NCBI GenBank assembly: GCA_036346225.1
Contig: JARFIW010001750.1
Location: forward strand, 372,001-436,000
Direction: 5' to 3'
Origin: Platerodrilus igneus
Taxonomy: Eukaryota > Arthropoda > Insecta > Coleoptera > Lycidae
Length of the DNA stretch: 64,000 nucleotides
Numbering within the stretch: the stretch's first letter is position 1; the number at the start of each line of letters is the position of its first letter. The notes under the pieces are model-generated. The model saw only the letters and a program-made list of their open reading frames with translations, was not told where the DNA came from and ran no database searches. This document shows, piece after piece, positions 1 through 11,124 of the stretch. A program made the position numbers and the translations under genes.

Positions 1-714
1 TTTATAAAACAATACACTTTTGTAATACTATAAACTTCTGTACGTTCGTAACAAACAGAACATGCCTTAGATTGCGTGCATGTCAGCTATTTCTACATAC
101 CAATGCTTAGATATTCAAAAGGTTCAAAAGTGTCACATAAAGCTTCTTGGTTGGAATAAAACCAAACTTGAAAAGCAATTTAATTCCAGTAATCTAGGAA
201 CTTCCCATAGCTAAGGAAAATGAAAAACAAATTGAATTTTGTAATTAAATTTAGTAAGAAGTCTGCCCGCAATCTAGAAGGTATATATTTTAAACTTCAT
301 TTAGTGTGTTTTTGTTCTTCTGTAAAGTTGGTTACGTTCACTGACACATAAAATTAGAAACTTCGAACGCGTTATCATACTTTCAGTTTTTCGAACTTAA
401 AGTAAGTAAAAAATTGTGACGAGCAACAAATTCTTAAAAATGAAAATGCAAAAGTACCTACATAACGTTTGCTGAATTATTTTGAATACGTACGAATCCC
501 TACACACAAAAAAGGCAAATAAAATTTTTTCCACAAAAGATCCGTATAGAATTCCGTTAAAGGAAGGTTAACACTGAAAGTTGACTTTCGTTTGCCTTCA
601 ACAAAAATAAAGCAAAACTGCATAAAATAAAAGTTCTTAAATAAGGGCTAAACAGTTTACTCTTCATTTAAAAATACTGTTACGGGTGTTTGAAGCGTTA
701 ACTTATAAAATTTT
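1..714. other. AT-rich spacer, no gene recognised
   Basis: No frame on either strand looks like protein and no repeat stands out. It ends where a much more GC-rich stretch begins near 715, which I take as the start of the LOA-like element. Confidence 0.5.
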
Positions 715-1130
715 TAATTGCCCAAAAGGGACGAAAATCCCGTATGGTTGGTGGTTACCATCGGGCGCGTTCCCAGGTGGCGGATAGGGGGACGCAGTGT
801 CACCGTTCGAGTAATCGTGCTCTGCCATTGGGTTTTGTGACAGAATAAGCTTAACACTCGTAGTGATCCAGAGCGCTGAGTGGTATAAAACCCACAACAT
901 ACGGGAGAATGAGTGTACGTCAATGCGATCTAAACCCCGCGTAAGGCGTGCAGCCGGTACAGTGGAGGAGCAGCACATGCTACATGTGTGCTGCTACAAA
1001 GCTGTATGCGGGCTCGTGCGTCAGTCACTTTCAGGGGAGCTATATCTCCCTGGTAGCCTTGGTGATGCCCTACACACCCCAATTTAGGCTCCGTGGCGGG
1101 TAGAGAGATGGGAAGATGAATCTTTTTTAT

Positions 1131-1860
1131 GGTTAACACGGATCCTACATGTAATGTAGCTAATCCAGAGGGTGCGTCATCAGACATCCCTCAAGTTTTG
1201 TTGCAGGTCCCACGAGAAATGCTACAACAAAATCAACAACAGCAGCCCCAAGCTGGGGAGAAGGTCAAGCCAGTGGAATAACAACAACAGCGCCCACAGA
1301 AAAAAACGCATCAGTGGGGCTGAACAGAAAAGAATGAGAAAGATTCGTTTGGCGTCCCAGGAGGGTGCGGTGGAAAAAGCTGGTCCTGCGGCTAATCCAT
1401 CCGCGGCACAGTCTGGAACGAGCCAAACAGCTTCCACCTCGAAACCATCTACCTTCGCTCCCACGTCTGCAGAGACCAAGGTGCGGAGCATGAAAAGGGC
1501 CAGGTCTGAGAACACCTCTCCGCAAAGCAGACCGCAGAAGCGGGGCTGTCAAACCGGTACTAATCATCCCGTCGCTGGCAACTACGGGGAGGCAGCCGCT
1601 AGGTACCTCCACGTGACCATCAACAAGAATAACCCATGGGGAAAAATTACCAAGACTCAAGCAGAATTCTTGCAACTAGCCATTGAGAAGGCACTGGACG
1701 ACCATCTGTGCTCACTTCCCAACGAAACTGCTCTGGGCGTACTCGGGCGAGATTTTCTGGATCTGGTGCGAGGATGACCACATGGATTACGGAGGCGGTT
1801 GGCAATCTCCCACAATTGTGAGGGCTGCACGCCATACAGTCGTCCAGGTGGAACTGCTAT
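1131..1860 (+). pseudogene. LINE ORF1, N-terminal half
   Basis: The frame opens at ATG 1131 and shows a Gln-rich stretch before a stop near 1280. Reading continues in another frame through a basic segment containing SGAEQKRMRKIRLASQEGA, then a Ser/Thr/Pro-rich linker with a KRARSE motif. After that comes a folded-looking part (NYGEAAARYLHVTI, then ITKTQAEFLQLAIEKALDD). This layout resembles the DUF4780-type ORF1 protein of insect LINEs, a presumed RNA-binding partner of the reverse transcriptase. At least two frameshifts are needed, at about 1280 and 1770, so it is a pseudogene. The C-terminal half resumes beyond the insertion at about 3700. Confidence 0.6.
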
Positions 1861-1862
1861 CT

Positions 1863-3699
1863 TGTAACATGTTTCATTTGATCAGTATTTATTCGCGTTG
1901 AATTACGAGGATAATGCGCTAAGCGTGCCTTATTCTTTAATAATGTTCCATATAGTACCTAATGGAACGCTTTGTTTTAATAATCTTCTTGTAGTAAAAT
2001 ATCTGTGTCACATAAAGTTATTTTGGCGAGCACCTCTAATAATCCTGCATCTTACGTATTTCCCCACATTTAACCGCGAGTCTTTAATATCATCGCTATC
2101 ATTCGTTCGAGTTTGGTTCGTTAGTAGCTCCCTAGCAACCAATTTATCAAGATCTTTTCCAGACTAGAGGCATGCGACCTTCGGTTGAATTATTTGTGTG
2201 AGCGGTTCAAGTCATGCTAGACTTGGAACAATTTCAGTAACTTCTACTAACGGTTTGTAATTTATACATTGGACGAGCTTAATTTAATTTTGTTTCATTT
2301 ATTTAGCGCGCCTACGAAAAACGATAGGGAAGGACTAGTGAAGATTTTGGTTTTGTAAGTTGTATGGTTTGTACGAGGACTTGAGATTGCAGACATGTGG
2401 TCGTAATTGCTGTTATCCGAAGTTTGAAATGGCTTATAGTATTGTTTGGAACTGATGGAATTTCTGTTCGGTTTTGTCTAGGAGAATCAGATGCAGTTTG
2501 GTTCGTTATTACATTTAAGAAATTTTTGCATGTGTTTAGAATGCCGTTAGTCTTTGATAAACAGATAGTCATATAAAAAACACGAAATTTGCTATCATGT
2601 TTATGAACATATGATCTGTTTCACTGTCGATTATTGTTGAACTGGTTTTACAGACCGTAGAAAGAAATTTTTGTCAGGTTAGGTTTATATAATTGTAAGC
2701 TGTGTTCCATTTGAACTTCAGATAAATTTCAAGGTATATTTTCGACGTTATACTTTTTTTTGTGATGTAGCAACATTTGACAGATGTTTGCCGTGAAAGC
2801 AGATGTTTCGAGCAGCTTTCCTAAAATTCAAATTAAACATTCTTCAATCTTGAAGTTAGCTTTTATTCACAGATAAATTATAAAAACTAAGTATAAAAAT
2901 ATAGTATACACGCTGCGTAATAATTATAAAACTGTAATCTACCTGATAAGATCTGCCCAGGATAGAAATGTTAGTTGAATGCATTGTGGTTACAAATTAT
3001 TTTGATCAAATATTTAAAACTAGTTTATGTTTAGAGAGCAGTCTTTTGCTTTAAAAAGACAAAATTTTGACTTTGTTATAAATGTTATAGTTGAGAATTT
3101 TTTACCTGTTAAAAAGTTATGAAATTTTAAAAGAAAGTTTTTTACTTCAGTAAACAATTAGTTAAACTTTGAGACTTTTATTTTGGTCAAATGCGATCAA
3201 ATCTGATAACATAAAGGTAGAATTTTTGGGTAATAATTTAGTGCCAATATCATATTGGATATACATTTTTTATTTTTGATGCTTTTATAGGACACAAATG
3301 GTGTTCTACATTTTTATTTATTTAATCTTTGTAATTTCTTACAGGAGCTGCGTCTTATTTTTATAAGACAGGTTTTTGTTAACGAAGGCGATCGTTTTAT
3401 CTTTGGGTTTCCACGTCCGCCCTTAGAATTGTGCGTTGCTCTTATCGTGATTATCTCAGGACTTGGTGACGCCTATTTAACTTAGTTTAGCTTTTGTTTG
3501 CAAACAAAATTCGACTTCTCCCCTCCCCCACTTCTTATTGCTCTACCCAGGAATAGACCCCTAGCTATGTCCGAAGATTTTTGTGCACTGGCGCCCATTT
3601 ATAAAAATTAAGTTTCCCTGGCGCCCATCAAACAACAACAAAAATTCGTTTCACTGACTAAAAATTAGTTACACTGACGCCTGAAACGTGGGGCCTACA
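1863..3699. other. AT-rich insertion within LINE ORF1, possibly LTR-derived
   Basis: ORF1 homology stops near 1855 and resumes near 3700, so this block is an insertion or replacement. It is strongly AT-rich and has no convincing coding frame. It begins TGTAAC (1863) and has GTTACA at 3668-3673, immediately followed by a sequence resembling a tRNA-Lys primer-binding site. That is the layout of a long terminal repeat. No matching target duplication was found, so the LTR reading is only a suggestion. Confidence 0.35.
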
Positions 3700-3710
3700 C
3701 AAATATTCGT
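3583..3710 (+). repeat. Short repeats built on a TGGCGCC primer-binding-site-like motif
   Basis: ACTGGCGCCCAT, CCTGGCGCCCAT and ACTGACGCCTGA recur at about 3586, 3617 and 3672. Intervening ends of the form AATTCGTTTC or ATTAAGTTTC are shared too. The last copy continues AACGTGGGGCC, close to the tRNA-Lys-type binding site used by many gypsy-like elements. The block reads as a degenerate minisatellite of PBS-like units. Confidence 0.4.
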
Positions 3711-4210
3711 TTCAACCTAGACTCCTGAAGGCGGCACTATGGATTCCGATACACTCCGAAGACATGGATGTCGTCAAAGGCGTCTGCGCGCGCAGAACCC
3801 CTGGGCTGACACGTCCAAGTGGTGCGTCTTCCACACTGCCACAAGAGATCAACCCCAAAAGAGGATTATAGTTTTTGGCGTTGGGGAAGATGAGAGGGAG
3901 ATTATCAACAGCAAGGATGCAAGCTGCATTATAAGCTTACTTCCCTAAACCTTAAAATCCAAAAGACTCAACCTGCTGCAGAGGCAGCCCAACCGGCTGC
4001 CGCGCAATAGCAGAGTCAACCGTCACCCCCTGAGCAGTTATGAAGAAACTCCGCTCTTGCAGCAACTTCAGAAGACTGAGGTAGGCAAACCATCGACAGC
4101 GTCAAGCAGTCAGATGGACACGCCAGACTCTGACCCGCTGCTAGTGGAGTGGCTGGCGGAGGAGTATCGAAAAGCGTCACTGGATAGCCCGCCCAGTGAG
4201 GCTTAAAATG
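3700..4210 (+). pseudogene. LINE ORF1, C-terminal half
   Basis: Across two frames this encodes AALWIP, then NPWADTSKWCVFHT, then RIIVFGVGEDE. These match the conserved end of DUF4780-type ORF1 proteins, where a hydrophobic strand ending in a Trp-Ile-Pro motif precedes a Gly-Val-Asp/Glu-Glu segment. The frame is open from 3739 to 3948, and after that a Gln/Pro-rich low-complexity tail is broken by stops. It continues the half at 1131-1860 beyond the insertion. Confidence 0.55.
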
Positions 4211-4224
4211 TATGCCAATCCATT

Positions 4225-5045
4225 GTAGTCCAATGGCGGGACTAAATGCAATATAGGTAAACCTACAACATTGCAGGATGGCTGCAGCATCGATATGCAG
4301 ACATCTTTTCAGTAAGCAGAACATTGCCCTTATCCTGGGTGGTAAGCTCAGGAATCTCGAGAATGGGACGCCTAAATAGTACTATCTTTGTGGCCAGTAA
4401 CCAATCTAAACCTAGGGCATACATCTACATACCCAGGCACATCAATGCTCGCTTCCTGCCACAACTGAGTGGCCGTGATGTCTCAGCCGTCCAGATCAGT
4501 TGCACGATGGGAGGAATTACTGATATCATCCTGGTTTCAGCGTATTTTCCAATTGACCAAAACCCACCTCCTCTGGAGCTGGCGGCAATCATTGATCATT
4601 GCGATAGGTACAAAAGCATCTTATTATCGGATGCGACTCCAACACACACCATACGGTATGGGGCAACGTTGACACAAACCCTCGAGGAAAAGTACTACTC
4701 GACTACATATCGAGTAAGAATCTGGAGATTCTTAACTGGGGCAGCGAACCCACGTTTGTGACATCTCGCTTTTAGACAATCATCAACTTAACCTTGGCAT
4801 CGGCAGGCATTTCAAGACATATCTTGAACTGGCAGGTGACGCCTAAAGCAACACTGTCAGATCACAGATTGTTAAATTTTAAAATAAAGGCAGCAGAAGT
4901 TGCCTATAAAGAATATAGGAACCCAAAAGCGACCAACAGGTCTAATTATTTAGGCAGCCTGAAGAAACTTTTGGTCTCTCTTTAGAACTCCATTGTAGAG
5001 TCCTTTGAACAGGCATGTCCGGTCAGGACAGATTCTAAACTTACA
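4225..5045 (+). pseudogene. LINE endonuclease (EEP family), LOA-like
   Basis: Apurinic-type endonuclease that would nick target DNA for target-primed reverse transcription. Visible landmarks in order are VNLQHCRMAAAS (start of the domain, ~4250), RAYIYIPRHINARFLP (~4410), IILVSAYFPIDQNPPP (~4527), CDSNTHHTVWGNVDTNPRG (~4630), LEILNWGSEPTFVT (~4725) and TLSDHRLLNFKI (~4855). The last holds the catalytic Asp-His pair. Frameshifts near 4320, 4620 and 4770 and stops disable it. Homology fades after PVRTDSK near 5045, before any reverse transcriptase. Confidence 0.75.
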
Positions 5046-5534
5046 GCGTTGACTTCTAGCTGTAAGCTAATTCACTACGAAGAACATAGAATGTTAGAGA
5101 GCACCACTCTTATCTCCCGGTGCTTATATACACTTATACACATATATACACATATACCCAACTCTTGTCAATTCTTAAAATTTTGTACAATATACACACA
5201 AACACTCTCAACCGTCTTCAAATTTCGTGAAAATTTGTATTCACACATCAACTGCCATCGAAATCTAAGAAATTCTCCCCATCCGTTCCAACCGTCTCGA
5301 TATTCTCTGAAAACTAATCCCAACTATCACAAGTTATCGTTAAACACGCATTTGCTGTTCTATCTATCTGCTTCTAACATAAGCACTCAATCTCCTATCC
5401 CTTACTTCGTCTAACCACCAATTGTTTTTTCCTTCCTTTACCTTACCTGAACCCCAAGCTTAACGAACCCCACAATCCATCTCTCTTTCTTTCACTCATA
5501 CTACCTAAAATAATCCTTATTTATTTTCCTTTCA
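5046..5534. other. CA/T-rich spacer between two LINE remnants
   Basis: A 366-bp open frame (5049-5414) exists, but its composition (runs of Ile/His/Thr/Leu from CA-rich DNA) and lack of any family pattern suggest it is not a gene. It bridges the broken LOA-like element and the 3' end of the RTE copy. Confidence 0.4.
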
Positions 5535-5548
5535 ATCATCATTTTGTT

Positions 5549-5720
5549 TTCGACCTTACTTAAGGTCGGTTTGACGCAGCTCTAACTTCTTTTCTATTCT
5601 GTGCTAATCTAAGAAGCTCTACCTACCCTTCACAACTTAAATTTCTAATAATTTGACTAATATAGCTTGGTCTAGGTCTTCCTATATCCTTCTATCTTTT
5701 TCCTATCCACCTGGCTCTAC
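5549..5720 (-). repeat. Second copy of the RTE-A ORF 3' end within the 3' tail
   Basis: This segment repeats the terminal ORF region at 6009-6160 (shared GTCGGTTTGACGCAGCTCTAA and the following codons), with substitutions. It lies about 460 bp nearer the element's 3' end. The equivalent segment sits at 39535-39690 in copy 2 and matches this one better than it matches the internal ORF end. Confidence 0.75.
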
Positions 5721-6022
5721 ATAGATATTAGCAACCTGATGGTTGTTAAAGAACTCCAACATGTTTACATGATTACCATGTATAAGGAAATGAAATATAA
5801 CCTGGTTATCCGCTTCAAAAAAGGAAAAGTGTTAAATTATATGTTATGGTAAGGCTTAAGCAACGAAACGCTGCCAACATGCCAGGCCGCTACCTAATTA
5901 TGAGTTATGTCATGGTGACGTTTATTAAATTAAATGTTATGGTAAGGCTTAAGCCTGTCATGGTGACATTTAGTTAACTGATTTTTATTTACTTATTCTT
6001 TTTGTTTTGTTTTCGAACTTAC

Positions 6023-7077
6023 TTAAAGTCGGTTTGACGCAGCTCTAAATTCTTTTCTATTCTGAGCTAGTCTAAAAAGGTCTACATACCCTTCACAACC
6101 TAAATCTCTAATAATTTGACTAATATAGCTTTGTCTAGGCCTCCCTACTCTATTTTTATTTGGTAGTCTATAATCTAAGATTTTACTAAATAGTCTCTCA
6201 TGTCTTAACTGGTGCCCTATCATTCTATCTCTCCTGACCTTTAATTGTTTCCACATACAAGATTCCTCACCTATCCTTCTATAAACTTCCTCGTTTGTTA
6301 CTCTATCTGTCCAACTAATCTTTAACATTCTCCTATAACACCTAGTTTCAAAAGCTTCTATCTTTTTCTTATCTACTTCTTTAGTTGTCCAAGTCTCACT
6401 ACCGTATAATAGAACGCTCCATACGTACGACTTTAAGAAACTTTTTCTATTATCTAAACTAATACTATTAGCTATGAGTAAGTTTTTCTTTTTTAAAAAC
6501 ATTTTTCTAGCTTGAACTATTCTAGCTACTATATCCCTTCTGCTACGTCCATCTTTTGTAATTATACTACCTAAATAGCAAAATTCATCTACCTCCTCTA
6601 ACTCGGTATTACCTATTTTTAATTTTGGTTTAGAACTAGGCTGTAACTCACTTGTCATTATCTTTGTCTTTACTGAGTTAATTCTCATACTATAGTTACT
6701 CTATAGTATCTCATCTAAAATATTTAAAAACTCTCCTAACTCTTTTCTAGACTCTGCTATAATGGCTATATCATCTGCAAAACGTAACATGTCTATTTTC
6801 TGTCCCTGTACCCTGAACATAACAATCCAATCAATCCTATCAAATGCTTTTTCTAAATCTACAAATGCGAAATGAGTCTTTTTATTTTTTTGTAACCTTT
6901 TTCCGATAATTACCCTAATCATTAGTATCGGTTCTCTAGTCCCTCTGTCTTTACGAAAACCTAAATAATTCTCAGTCAAAGCTTCTACTCTATTTTTAAT
7001 TATTATTGTAAGTATTTTAGAAGCATGAGAAGTTAAACTAATCGTTCGAAAATTATCACACCTATCAGCTCCTGACA
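6023..7077 (-). pseudogene. RTE-A reverse transcriptase, copy 1, internally deleted
   Basis: RNA-directed DNA polymerase of an RTE-clade LINE. From the N-terminal side: FRTISLTSHASKIL, FRKDRGTREPILM, the catalytic-Asp block FAFVDLEKAFD, the palm motif MLRFADDIAI, then thumb and C-terminal parts (EEVDEFCYLGSIITKDG, LLYGSETWTTKEVDKKK, YRRMLKISWTDRVTNEEV, GRPRQSYISQIIRDLGCEG). Compared with copy 2 it lacks five residues before FRKDRG. It also lacks 69 residues between MFRV and QGQKID, removing the GVRQG-type motif, though the frame is kept. One amber stop at 6701-6703 replaces a Gln codon present in copy 2. It cannot make an active enzyme. Confidence 0.85.
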
Positions 7078-7090
7078 ACTCCTTTAACAA

Positions 7091-8185
7091 CTTGTATTTC
7101 TAACCGACCAAAATGCCCCACTCAACTATGTGTATGTTAATACGTGGTATTTCTATCCTTCACTCTTCATCTTCTATCTTATTCTTGCTTTCTCTCATGT
7201 TGAACAAACACTTAGTACGCTATATCTCTATCCCCTTTCTATGTATACTATAAACCCAATAATCGCTCTTCGTTCTGTGTTGGCAACTGTATAGTAACCG
7301 TTTACAATACCCATTCCACACAAACAACAGATCCCTGTTAATCGTCACCACCTGCCACCATTCAGAGAATTGTTCTGTTATTTGTGTCTTATCTTTAACG
7401 CTCCTCATTAAAATTGTTAGATAACTTTCGAGGTTCACATTCGTTTTACCGGAAAACTATTTCTTTTCATAGCATGTTTAACAAACAATGTAACTGTCAT
7501 TTAGAATGAAGCTAAAAACTTTTGACTCTATACACTTGTTACGTTCAAATTATATTTTATCAAATTATATTTTAAATATTCAATTGTATTAGCTTTATGT
7601 TTTATAACGCTTAGTATAGTATTGAAAATCTCCTGTTATTTAATTACGCGCGACCTTGCCCATGCGACTAGTTTTATTATCTCGATCCCTCTTAGGACCG
7701 ATAGACGAACGTTAACTTACTTCGATCATGGCATTTTACGATTTGATTACGCTAAGTGTAGTTGTATATTCTGTTTTGAGTTGTTTAATTTGAGAATCGC
7801 CTAAATTGGTGGATTTTCATGCATTTAGCGTTGAAGTTATTTAACTGGCGCCCTTTCCTGCTTCCTTGAACCATAACGACCCCCCCTTTTCCGGAAGCCA
7901 GCCACCCACAGCTTCCTACGGCTGGGTCTAGTCACCGCACTGCCTTGCTGTCGGTACATCGTGACCATAGCCCCAGTCGTGATCTCATTTTGTCGCAACA
8001 CCCACAACCGTCGCACACTTAAATGCTACAATTTAACAAATAATATACTGTTTATGATACACTATTCTTCCTTACTATAACTCCATCTTAAAGCTAATTA
8101 TAAAATCGATAATGTTAAAGCTTCTTACAGATTATCTCTACACTTATAAACTACGATTTAAATACATATCCCAACAGTCTGAACT
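7091..8185. other. Intergenic stretch, one primer-binding-site-like motif
   Basis: No supported gene. The sequence around 7600-7847 is of moderate complexity and is followed by ACTGGCGCCC at about 7846, reminiscent of an LTR retrotransposon primer-binding site. No second LTR or coding region is seen beside it. Confidence 0.35.
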
Positions 8186-9540
8186 TTGAAATGCTATATT
8201 ACTCAAGCTATACTTCTAGGATGTTTTTTGGAGTGGAAAGCTTTTGTAGCCAAAGCGTGGGACTCTCCTGTCGGCATACCCACTAAAACTACTCCCCCTG
8301 GCGGGCGCGTCTGCCAAACGGCTCTGCCGCACTGCAGCCTAGAAGGTTTATTGATCCTGATTAAACATTATACCCAATCTGTAAAGCCTGCTCCCCAAAT
8401 TATAGAGTACAGGTCCCTTGATGAAAGGGTATCAACTTCCTTCGGGTCTAACTTTGGTCGCCCGAATAGGCGCTGCCTCATTCTACCCAACGCCTCGCAT
8501 CTGCATAGTACATGCATTGCAGTCTCCGGTTCCTCTAAGCAGAGTCTGAATTCAAGGTCTCCGTTATATTATTTCATCCTCTGGAGGTTAACCTTGACAG
8601 AAGCGTGTCCTATCAAGTACCCCACAGTGATTCTAAGCTGTTCCCAGCTTAAACTCAGCAATTCCTGGGTTCTGTTTTTGCTAGGCCCCTTTACTAGCGC
8701 CTTGCTATGTGTTAGTCTTGGTCCCAGTCTCTTTGGTGTTGTAGCACATCCATTCGCTAATATAGCTACGGATGGCAACTTTTGTGACTTCCAAGGCCGG
8801 TTCGGGACCGATAAATGGCCCTTGCGCCCCATGTCTTGCGAGTTCATTTGCAATTTCATTTCCCTTGAGACTTTGATGGCCTGGCACCCACTGTATTGTA
8901 ACAGAGTTTTGTTGTGCCAGTCCATTAAGCGCCTCAATACATTCCCATACCAGTCTAGATGACACTTTCTGACTTGTTAGAGCCTTGAGTGCCGTCTGGC
9001 TTTCAGACACAATATAGATGTGTCTTTTAGTATAGGCACCTCTTATACTTTCCCGCACACTTTGCAGTATGGCGTCTATTTTCATTTGAAGAACGGTAGC
9101 GTTTGCCCCTAAGGGGACGCTTAAACGTACCTCCAGTCTCTCCCTAAAGAGTCCAGATCCGAACTCGGTTTCGCCCTTAGAGCCATCCGTGTACCAGACC
9201 ATGCTGCCTGGAGGTAATCTACCCTTCATTTTTCCCACTCCACATCCTGGGTAACAGTCTAGAAGAGTGTATCCACCGAATACTGGGGAGTCATTTGGTT
9301 CGAACGCATCTCGAACAGATGGCCCCAATTTCTCCCAAGCAATCTCGTATGCTCCGTACCTTCAATGATCCTAGACTGAAGGTTCTTAAGTCTGTATAGT
9401 CCAAGCCTTACCTCCCCCATCACTAGCAAGTGTAGTGGGGGAAGGCGAAGGAGAATCTTCATAGCAGCAGTAGACGTAGAACACATCACCCCTGTAATAC
9501 TTAGACAGGGTCCTCTCTGGATCATGTCCAACTTCATTCT
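8186..9540 (-). mobile_element. 3' part of a LOA/I-like LINE (RNase H end)
   Basis: Read on the minus strand it begins in the C-terminal part of a LINE polyprotein near 9540. It continues through RNase H and a terminal cysteine-histidine motif to about 8400, then a non-coding tail to about 8186. RNase H downstream of the reverse transcriptase is characteristic of LOA, I and R1-group elements. The 5' three quarters are missing. Confidence 0.75.
8400..9537 (-). pseudogene. LINE polyprotein C-terminus with RNase H domain
   Basis: The upstream frame (9537 to about 9300) carries CLSITGVMCSTSTAAM and LLRLPPLHLLVMGE, the linker normally found between reverse transcriptase and RNase H. A frame change near 9300 leads into RNase H proper: MVWYTDGSKGETEFGSGLF (first Asp), VSESQTALKAL (second catalytic Asp replaced by Glu or Ser in this stretch) and IQWVPGHQSLKGNEIANELA (His plus final acidic site). 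Near 8705 another shift leads to GPSKNRTQELLSLSWEQLR. Then comes a CLEEPETAMHVLCRC motif resembling the CX8HX3C finger of such LINEs. Two or more frameshifts make it a pseudogene. Confidence 0.8.
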
Positions 9541-9774
9541 GGTGTTTAATTGTTCAGCCTTGGGCCACTATACAAAGGATGCATAGGATGTTTACATTAA
9601 AGTGAATTATGCGAAACTAACGTTTGTTTTACTGAAACTTTTCAGAAAATTATTAAATTTTAACTTAAAAATAACTTATAAAGCGTTTCTAATCACATAT
9701 GCTTGTTTCCACATACTGAATTAGTACCTAAATATATCAAATGAGTTAATAAAGCTGTTTAACATTCAAAAACC

Positions 9775-9778
<4 letters not shown>

Positions 9779-9864
<86 letters not shown>

Positions 9865-9868
9865 TATT
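9779..9868. repeat. (AT)n microsatellite
   Basis: About 90 bp of almost uninterrupted TA dinucleotides with a single C interruption near the right end. Confidence 0.95.
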
Positions 9869-10671
9869 GCTGTGAGGTTGTGGAACAATGTTAATAGAGT
9901 CCCACGCTTGGAAAGCCATAAAATTGTTGTGGTAATTTGGGATTACCTCCGTGCCCTTGCGGTGGGAGCCATATATTTGCTGTGGTCTTCGTAATTACCT
10001 TCGATTTGGGCTGCATAAATATTTTCCTGAAAAATATAAAATTCCAATATCTCTGGAAAAAAGCTCCCCTAAATCAGCATACCACGGCTAGTTCTGCTTC
10101 CAGCTTCTTCAGAGATATTTACCTATCCTATGCTTACTCTCTCTCACTTATACTACCAAATAAAATTACTACTCAAATAATTGAACGAAACATACACCTT
10201 TTTATTCACACAAATCAAAAATTTACGTTACCAGCTCAATAATTGAAAAATCGGATATAAACATCTTCATGAAATTTTTCAATATCAAACATTAACCCCT
10301 TTTAATTTAATGAACTTAATTTATTTCAACATTTTTTTATATAGTTCAAGTAGATGGGCCTACCTTGAAACCCTAAATTAAAATTTACTCTGGTCCATGG
10401 TGAGCTCAGTATAAACCCTGTTACTCTAAATGCATAAATAAATCGCATCTTTGTTTTCAGCAACTCTAAGGACCCGTTTACTCTTTACATCAAAATTATA
10501 CGTCATGTATCTACCTATATCTTTAAATAATTAACTCAAATTGTCTTTTTCATATAACCTTTAAATTAGCTTTTATGTTTATAAAATATACACCCAATGT
10601 GTCAAATCACTCTAGCACAAAATAACAGCACTAAAAGTTCAAGCAATAACAAAGGAAACAAATTTCGTTAC

Positions 10672-10820
10672 CTGGTGTACGCCTTTTGCACCGTCACCTC
10701 TGAAGATGTCGTTCAACCAAACCTCATCGTTGCATTCCATCGAACTTCCCTTTGCTACATGTACATCAAACTCATCCAATGCTATGCAGACGCCTTCGAT
10801 ACAGCTACCCATGTACTTGT
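10672..10820 (-). CDS. Candidate internal exon of an unrecognised gene
   Basis: On the minus strand a branch-like CTGACTAAC and acceptor TTTAG precede a 149-nt open stretch that ends CACCAG before donor GTAACG. The open frame contains MGSCIEGVCIALDEFDVHVA and CNDEVWLNDIF. It is markedly less AT-biased than its flanks, and the other two frames are closed. I do not recognise the protein. The phase does not join cleanly to the candidate exon at 11125-11170, so at least one further exon, or an error in one boundary, would be needed. It could be chance. Confidence 0.3.
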
Positions 10821-11124
10821 CTAAACATGTTAGTCAGCTTCTGAATCTTTCATACAATCAGCACCCTCGTTCAGAAAAATAAACTAGGCTCGCTTACCTC
10901 AGTAACCTCTTTTATACGTTGTTCGAATGTATTTACTTACAGCACCGTTTAACTAAGCACCTACTTGTGCTTTCAAACACTTTTAATTTAAATTAAAACG
11001 GACTGTACTTATCACCGATTTAAAAATTATTAAGGTAGATGTTACCATATAGAACTGAAGCGAACCTAAGAAGTAAGAGAGCCTCTCTACGTCTCTTAGT
11101 GTATTTATACGCGTTGAAACCTAC

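Larger units (their letters stand above)
715..5045 (+). mobile_element. LOA/I-like non-LTR retrotransposon, interrupted and 3'-truncated
   Basis: A GC-rich leader (715-1130) is followed by ORF1 pieces and an endonuclease domain, in the order expected of an RNase H-bearing LINE of the LOA/I group. ORF1 is split by about 1.8 kb of AT-rich DNA (roughly 1863-3699), and the coding match stops soon after the endonuclease, near 5045, so reverse transcriptase and RNase H are absent here. A fragment carrying those later domains lies in the opposite orientation at 8186-9540. It may belong to the same family, but nothing overlaps to prove it. Clade assignment is from remembered family patterns; the exact 5' end is inferred from the base-composition change. 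Confidence 0.65.
5535..7077 (-). mobile_element. RTE-like non-LTR element, family A, copy 1 (5'-truncated)
   Basis: On the minus strand the reverse transcriptase starts abruptly near 7077, at residues matching LSGADRC of the fuller copy at 39.5-43.1 kb. It runs through the end of the ORF (6023) and a 3' tail to about 5535. The tail ends in short TGA-type repeats (CATCAT on the plus strand), typical of RTE 3' ends. The tail carries a second diverged copy of the ORF 3' end at 5549-5720, exactly as in copy 2. Loss of the 5' half fits incomplete target-primed reverse transcription. Confidence 0.8.

Noticed and set aside
703..1187. Minus- and plus-strand open frames of 69-91 codons in the GC-rich stretch
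   Set aside because: They overlap one another in four frames over the LINE leader and none matches a protein pattern; they reflect base composition.
5049..5414. 121-codon plus-strand open frame
   Set aside because: Low-complexity Ile/His/Thr-rich translation of CA-rich DNA, with no domain and no splice context.
8186..8962. 258-codon plus-strand open frame
   Set aside because: Antisense shadow of the RNase H-end LINE on the minus strand, whose motifs are clear.
10597..10824. 75-codon plus-strand open frame
   Set aside because: No family pattern; the minus strand over the same bases has better splice-bounded coding potential.
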